DNA of 64,000 bases from CAWKPF01 sp963851415 (lineage in GTDB: Bacteria > Acidobacteriota > Thermoanaerobaculia > Multivoradales > Multivoraceae), in the NCBI GenBank assembly GCA_963851415.1, contig CAWKPF010000002.1:3038001-3102000 (forward strand), given 5' to 3'. Shown piece by piece: positions 60,273-64,000 of the stretch. The notes under the pieces were generated by a model. The model was not told the DNA's origin, made no database searches, and was given only the letters and a program-made list of their open reading frames with translations. A program made the translations under genes and the position numbers. The first letter of the stretch is position 1; the number at the start of each line of letters is the position of its first letter.

Positions 60273-60914
60273 TCAGGGAGGCGGCCGCTGGAGCGCACGG
60301 TGCATCGCGATCACCTGCTTGCGTAACCGCTTCGATTCGAGCTGGTGCTCGACGATGCGGCGAAAGAGTGCTGGGTCCTCGACGTACTCCGCGATCGAGC
60401 GCAGTGGGGGGATTCGTTCCCCGTCCGAGGCTGCCCGCTCCAGGCGCAGGAGCGCGCCGAAGTAGTCGTAGGTGTCCTGCACCGCCTGTGTGCGAACCGC
60501 TTCCCCGGAGCTCACCCAGGAGGAATAGACCTGTAGTCGGTCGGAGGCCATGCCCCCTTCCCTGGCGACCACCCGGATTCTCTCCGTGGTGGCGAAGCGG
60601 TCGATCAGCTCCTGTCGCTCCAGCGGGCGTGAGGTGCAGTTCGCGTCGAGCTCGAGGAGGACCAGATCGAAGTGCGTCTTCGAGCGGGGAAGGAGCGCGG
60701 CATCGGTCACCTGGACACGCACTGCCGCCGTTGGGCCTTCCTGGCTTTCCACTGCGGGCTCGATGACTTCTGCCTGGAAGATCAAGGCATCGAACGGCAG
60801 GACGGCCGGAAGTCGGCTCTGCTCGCAGGAGCCGGTCTGGGCCACGGCCGTGAGGAGAGCGGGTGCGAGCCCAGCGGTCACCAGGAACACGAGGCCTTGC
60901 TGCAGGGTGATCAT
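60273..60914 (-). CDS. Unknown exported protein
   Basis: A 213-aa protein with an N-terminal hydrophobic signal (LVFLVTAGLAPALLTAVAQ), probably cut near AVAQ. The mature part has two cysteines, one just after the signal and one in LDANCTSRPL, which could form a disulfide in the periplasm. A beta-rich first half (VIEPAVESQEGPTAAVRVQV) leads to a helical C-terminus (LFRRIVEHQLESKRLRKQVI). I see no named family. It converges with the small helical protein, 15 bases apart. Confidence 0.72.
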   Translation of the reverse strand: MITLQQGLVFLVTAGLAPALLTAVAQTGSCEQSRLPAVLPFDALIFQAEVIEPAVESQEGPTAAVRVQVTDAALLPRSKTHFDLVLLELDANCTSRPLERQELIDRFATTERIRVVAREGGMASDRLQVYSSWVSSGEAVRTQAVQDTYDYFGALLRLERAASDGERIPPLRSIAEYVEDPALFRRIVEHQLESKRLRKQVIAMHRALQRPPP

Positions 60915-61008
60915 CGGTCGGGACTCTATCGTGCCTCCATGAGGTGGAGCGCGGGGTTTCGGGACGAAGAAGGGACGGGTGACGTGGCTTCCGACTGGGG
61001 AGCGGACC

Positions 61009-61036
61009 TAGACTGCTGACACACTGCTGTCAGCAG
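61009..61036 (+). promoter_or_regulatory. Perfect dyad over the promoter of the WYL regulator
   Basis: CTGCTGACA (61013-61021) and TGTCAGCAG (61028-61036) are perfect 9-bp arms with a 6-base spacer (CACTGC). A likely -10 TAGACT (61009-61014) overlaps the left arm, so a bound dimer would block transcription. It lies 50 bases before the WYL-regulator ATG, consistent with autorepression. Motif evidence only. Confidence 0.5.
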
Positions 61037-61085
61037 GCCTCAGGCAGAGTCTCTCCGTACCCAGCGTCAGAGAGCGAGAGAATTC

Positions 61086-61775
61086 ATGCGTCGGGCAGAT
61101 CGTCTATTCCAGATCATCGAGCTGTTGCGCCGGCGACGTCGTGCGACCACGGCAGCGCAGATCGCGGGTCGTCTCGGCGTCTCGACCCGCACCGTGTATC
61201 GGGATGTCCACGATCTCATGGGCTCGGGGGTGCCGATCTCCGGCGAAGCGGGGGTCGGCTATCTCCTCGAGCGCAGCTACGATCTGCCGCCGCTGATGTT
61301 CGACGAGGACGAGCTCGAGGCACTGGTGCTGGGGGCTCGCATGGTGTCGAGTCGGACCGATCCCGAGCTCGCCCGCGCCGCCGATCGCCTGCTCGCCAAG
61401 GTGGAAGCAGTGGTTCCAGAGCGCCTGCGCCCTCGCCTCGAGGGAACGACGTTGTTCGCGTTCGATTTTCGCACCGATCGCGACACTCGAGACCGTCTCG
61501 GAGCCCTGCGCATCGCAGCCCGGGATCGTCGCAAGGTCCTGTTTCGCTACACCGACCGTGCCGAAGAGCGAACGAGCCGCACGGTCCAGCCGCTCGGTCT
61601 CTTCTACTGGGCCGCAGCGTGGACGTTGGCTTCCTGGTGTGAGCTGCGCGACGACTTCAGGAACTTTCGAGTCGATCGGATCGAGGACCTCGCGGTGCTC
61701 GACGAGCCTTTCGAGCCCGTCGACGGTCGAACGCTCGAGGATTTGTTCAAGAGGTACGAAGAAGGAAGCGCCTGA
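61086..61775 (+). CDS. HTH/WYL-domain transcriptional regulator (YafY family)
   Basis: A 229-aa regulator. The N-terminal winged helix (residues 1-60) contains AQIAGRLGVSTRTVYRDVHD and the GVPISGEAGVGYLLERSYDL segment. The WYL domain occupies the C-terminal half (RKVLFRYTDRAEERTSRTVQ, LGLFYWAAAWTLASWCELRD), with W-A-A in place of the strict WYL core. WYL domains bind nucleotides or other ligands. The following NTF2-like gene, 49 bases away, is a likely partner or target. A perfect inverted repeat overlaps its promoter. Confidence 0.92.
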   Translation: MRRADRLFQIIELLRRRRRATTAAQIAGRLGVSTRTVYRDVHDLMGSGVPISGEAGVGYLLERSYDLPPLMFDEDELEALVLGARMVSSRTDPELARAADRLLAKVEAVVPERLRPRLEGTTLFAFDFRTDRDTRDRLGALRIAARDRRKVLFRYTDRAEERTSRTVQPLGLFYWAAAWTLASWCELRDDFRNFRVDRIEDLAVLDEPFEPVDGRTLEDLFKRYEEGSA

Positions 61776-61824
61776 GCGTGTGGCTCGGTCGCTGCGAGGA
61801 ACCGTGAGAACAGCGAAGAGGAGA

Positions 61825-62205
61825 ATGGCAATGACCGTTCGGGAAATCGGAAAGCAGCTGGTCGATTTCTGCAATGCGGGGAAGGGCGAAGAGGCGGTAG
61901 CGAAGCTCTATTCGAAGGACATCGTCAGTATCGAGGCTCAGGGCAACGAAGAGATGCCGGCACGGATGGAGGGAATCGATGCCATCAAAGGCAAAGGCCA
62001 GTGGTGGGTCGAGAACCACGAGATCCACAACATGGCGGCGATCGGGCCCTTCTGTGGGCATCGGGACGACCAGTTCGTGGTCGAGTTCGACTTCGATGTC
62101 ACGAACAAGCCGAGTGGGCAGCGAATGCAGATGAAGGAGGTCGGCTTGTACACGGTGAAGGACGGCAAGGTGGCGCAGGAGGAGTTCTTGTATCTGATGA
62201 GTTGA
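61825..62205 (+). CDS. NTF2-like/SnoaL-fold protein
   Basis: A 126-aa protein of the nuclear transport factor 2-like cone fold. The pattern LVDFCNAGKGEEAVAKLYSK, then VSIEAQGNEEMPARMEGIDA with a glycine-rich loop, and the final strand GLYTVKDGKVAQEEFLYLM fit the SnoaL-like branch. Such proteins are enzymes, ligand binders or stress proteins; no function is fixed here. The ATG at 61825 has AAGAGGAG just upstream. Located directly after the WYL regulator and before a strong hairpin. Confidence 0.85.
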   Translation: MAMTVREIGKQLVDFCNAGKGEEAVAKLYSKDIVSIEAQGNEEMPARMEGIDAIKGKGQWWVENHEIHNMAAIGPFCGHRDDQFVVEFDFDVTNKPSGQRMQMKEVGLYTVKDGKVAQEEFLYLMS

Positions 62206-62214
62206 CTGGGCCGA

Positions 62215-62248
62215 GGGGCGGGGTCCGGCGCGTCCGCGCCGCCCCCCC
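62215..62248 (+). terminator. GC-rich hairpin after the NTF2-like gene
   Basis: GGCGCG-TC-CGCGCC forms the core (62227-62240), and GGGGCG (62215-62220) can pair with CGCCCC further on. The hairpin begins ten bases after the stop and is followed by a C/T-rich stretch. Likely terminator, though there is no long T run. Confidence 0.5.
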
Positions 62249-62413
62249 TCCTGCCTCTTCGGACTGCGCGGGGGACTCGTGGCAGGGGAGGAGAGGGGTT
62301 GCAGCTCCCATCGGCCCGGGGTCGACGGCTCGCGTTCGAGGTCGGAGTCGTGGTGAGGCAGGGTCGGCAGGTGGGTCGATTCGCCTTGCTCGTCGAGCAC
62401 CCTCGGGTTCATA

Positions 62414-62451
62414 CAGTTTTTACACTCTTTACAGTTTGTTCAGTCTTGACA
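62414..62451 (+). repeat. Four imperfect 9-bp direct repeats upstream of the GbsR-like gene
   Basis: Consecutive 9-mers: CAGTTTTTA (62414), CACTCTTTA (62423), CAGTTTGTT (62432), CAGTCTTGA (62441), ending in CA so that the last unit forms TTGACA (62446-62451). The stretch is clearly AT-rich within a GC-rich genome and sits 30-65 bases before the regulator ATG. It looks like a set of operator half-sites combined with a -35 box; no good -10 follows the TTGACA at normal spacing. Confidence 0.55.
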
Positions 62452-62480
62452 AAACAAAACGGTTGGCTCAAGGTGTGCGG

Positions 62481-63011
62481 ATGGAAGTCGAACACCTCGA
62501 TCCGCTCACTGAATTCATCGAAAACCTGGGTCTTTCCGTCGAGGCTGACGGCACCCCCCGCATCGCGGGGCGGATTCTCGGCCTGTTGATCGTCGAAGAA
62601 GGCCCTTTCTGCTTCGACGAGCTCGCCGAGCGGCTGCAGGTCAGCCGGGGCAGTATCAGCACCAACACTCGTCTGCTCGAGGAGCGTGGGCTGATCGAGC
62701 GCTTTACGGTGCCGGGTCAGCGGCGGGACCTCTTCCGGCTGGGCAACGACCTCGAAGGCCGGCTGCTGCAGAAGAGTCTCGAGCGGATGCAGCGTACGCA
62801 GGAGATCGTCGACCGCTGTCTCGAGCGGCTCCCAGCCAGCTGCCAGCCGGCCCTCTCCCGACTGGCGACGATGAGCCGGTTCTACTCCATGGCGATCGAC
62901 AACACGGTCGAGATGATCGAGCGGTGGCGAGTCAGTGAAGACTCCCAACGCCCCCATGCCTCGACCCCTTCCTCCTCCTCACGGGTTTCTTCGACAGGAG
63001 TCTCGTCGTGA
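62481..63011 (+). CDS. GbsR/MarR-type winged-helix regulator
   Basis: A 176-aa regulator. The winged helix contains RIAGRILGLLIVEEGPFCFD, LAERLQVSRGSISTNTRLLE and RGLIERFTVPGQRRDLFRLG, the last being the GbsR-family wing signature, and the C-terminal helices (LQKSLERMQRTQEIVDRCLE) are for dimerisation. Members of this group often repress neighbouring efflux operons. Its stop overlaps the GTG of a membrane fusion protein (GTGA), so the two are translated together. The last 25 residues are Ser/Pro-rich and not conserved-looking. Confidence 0.9.
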   Translation: MEVEHLDPLTEFIENLGLSVEADGTPRIAGRILGLLIVEEGPFCFDELAERLQVSRGSISTNTRLLEERGLIERFTVPGQRRDLFRLGNDLEGRLLQKSLERMQRTQEIVDRCLERLPASCQPALSRLATMSRFYSMAIDNTVEMIERWRVSEDSQRPHASTPSSSSRVSSTGVSS

Positions 63012-64000
63012 TTGCAGACAAAGAAGCAGCTCGCATCGAGCATGGTGGTCCCAGAGGATCCAGGCAGCAGGAGCGCGCCGTCGAGTCGCCTGCGGTGGCG
63101 GCGACGAGCTCTCGACCCGAAGCCGCGACTCGCCCCGATGAGAGTCGGCGCTCCTGGCTGACTCGTCACGGCTGGTGGGTCGCCCTCGTGGTTGCCGTCC
63201 TCGCGGTGCTCGCCTGGCGAGCGACGCAGGGAACCTCGCCCGGCACCGATGAGTTCGGCCCGACGCAGGCCGTTCCCGTTCGGGCCGCGATCGTCACCCG
63301 GGGTGATCTCGACCTGCAGTCCTCGTATCCAGGGGAGCTGGTGGGAGAAGTCGCCGATATCGCTTCTCAGGTGTCCGGTCTCCTGCGCGAAGTTCCGGTC
63401 CGGATCGGCGATCATGTCGAGAAGGGTCAGGTGCTCGCCGTGATCGACGATGTCGACCTGCGCAGCCAGATGCAGGAAGCCAAGGGGCAGCTGGGCGTCG
63501 CGGACGCGAACCAGCGGAAATCCGTCGCCGAGTCGGAGAGCGCCGAGGCGGATCATCGTCGAGCCAGCGGACTGTTCGAGGCCAACCTCATCAGCGAGCA
63601 GGAGTTCGATCGGGTGAAAGCGCAGCTCTCCACTTCTCGGGCCAACGTGGCCGCGGCGCAAGCGCAGCAGGCCCAGGCGAGCGCCCGTTTGGCCCTGCTC
63701 GAAGAGCAGCTGGCCAACTCACGAGTGTTGGCTCCCTTCTCGGGTTCGGTTTCGGCACGGTACGTCGATCGGGGAGCCCTCGTACAGCCGGGCACGGCCA
63801 TCTTGCGTCTGGCAGAGGACAGCTCACTCCGAGTCCAGTTCCGCGTACCCGAGCGCGACCTGGGCGCCGTCCGCCCTGGCGTTGCCTTCTCGGCCTCCAC
63901 CGTGGCCACGAGAGATCGACGCTTCGCCGGCATCGTCCGGCGGATCTCGGGCGAGGTGTCGCGCAGCGATCGCACGGCGGTCGTCGAAGGAGATCTCTCC
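63008..64000 (+). CDS. RND efflux periplasmic adaptor (membrane fusion protein), partial
   Basis: An open frame runs from GTG at 63008 to the right edge without a stop, 331 codons seen. About 50 variable cytoplasmic residues are followed by one membrane helix (about 56-70, WWVALVVAVLAVLAW). The HlyD/AcrA-type body then begins (VPVRAAIVTRGDLDLQSSYP). The lipoyl half-motif SQVSGLLREVPVRIGDHVEK and its partner SRVLAPFSGSVSARYVDRGA bracket an alpha-helical hairpin rich in Ala and Gln. The beta-barrel starts at LRVQFRVPERDLG. The C-terminal part and the expected RND pump and outer membrane channel lie beyond the window. Confidence 0.92.
   Translation, partial: MIADKEAARIEHGGPRGSRQQERAVESPAVAATSSRPEAATRPDESRRSWLTRHGWWVALVVAVLAVLAWRATQGTSPGTDEFGPTQAVPVRAAIVTRGDLDLQSSYPGELVGEVADIASQVSGLLREVPVRIGDHVEKGQVLAVIDDVDLRSQMQEAKGQLGVADANQRKSVAESESAEADHRRASGLFEANLISEQEFDRVKAQLSTSRANVAAAQAQQAQASARLALLEEQLANSRVLAPFSGSVSARYVDRGALVQPGTAILRLAEDSSLRVQFRVPERDLGAVRPGVAFSASTVATRDRRFAGIVRRISGEVSRSDRTAVVEGDLS

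Overview
This is a GC-rich, gene-dense chromosomal segment from a Gram-negative bacterium. The Gram-negative assignment rests on an LpxH-type lipid A enzyme, a DsbD-type transporter, a periplasmic PQQ dehydrogenase, a type IV pilus motor ATPase and an RND-type membrane fusion protein. An MglA-type motility GTPase, a sigma-54 activator with a very long TPR-like front half, very large TPR proteins and a SpoIIE/STAS partner-switch pair recall Acidobacteriota or Myxococcota/deltaproteobacterial lineages. I lean to an Acidobacteriota-like organism, but the phylum is inferred from gene content only. I see no rRNA, tRNA, CRISPR array, transposase, integrase or prophage, so this is mostly core genome. 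GTG and TTG starts are common, and many neighbouring genes overlap by four bases (ATGA or GTGA).

Layout. 1-7.7 kb (+): the tail of an unknown gene, then mrp, lpxH, an MBL-fold hydrolase, aroA and a 1121-aa sigma-54 activator; the last four are tightly spaced or overlapping. 7.7-13.4 kb (-): mglA, nrdR, hsp20, lon, thiL, read leftwards from a divergent promoter region at about 13.5 kb. 13.7-30.1 kb (+): a long run hrcA-grpE-dnaK-dnaJ-prmA-rsmE, pilT-recX, alaS, lytic transglycosylase, pgsA, an MMPL/RND transporter and ffh. 30.07-30.5 kb: a strong hairpin, a 97-bp tandem repeat and a promoter/leader. 30.5-36.7 kb (+): rpsP-khpA-rimM-trmD-rplS-rnhB and a giant TPR protein. 36.9-38.1 kb (+): a luciferase-like oxidoreductase. 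38.1-43.5 kb (-): dsbD, an unknown membrane-anchored protein, rarA and a methyltransferase. 43.6-48.1 kb (+): aminotransferase, site-2-type protease with CBS domains, PQQ dehydrogenase. 48.1-48.9 kb (-): HMCES/YedK-type protein. 48.95-56.7 kb (+): small phosphodiesterase, STAS protein, icd, membrane SpoIIE phosphatase, sucC-sucD, ndk. 56.7-58.9 kb (-): tryptophanase and an unknown membrane-anchored protein. 59-64 kb: a methyltransferase, small unknown genes, a WYL regulator, an NTF2-like protein, and a GbsR/MarR-type regulator overlapping a membrane fusion protein that runs off the window.

How the genes work together. The left half is a proteostasis block (HrcA, GrpE, DnaK, DnaJ, Hsp20, Lon) next to translation and protein-targeting genes (prmA, rsmE, alaS, ffh, rpsP, rimM, trmD, rplS). 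MglA and PilT suggest type IV pilus motility with polarity control. icd, sucC, sucD and ndk form a TCA/nucleotide block. The membrane SpoIIE phosphatase and the STAS protein flank icd and could form two parts of a partner-switching pathway.

The most unusual items are: a probable CTG start codon for rimM inside a CTGA overlap; a double-length MglA; the TPR-fused sigma-54 activator; the 97-bp tandem repeat between ffh and rpsP; a non-CIRCE inverted repeat at the hrcA promoter; four 9-bp direct repeats upstream of the efflux regulator; and a perfect dyad at the WYL-regulator promoter. No clear new multi-gene defence or metabolic system was found.
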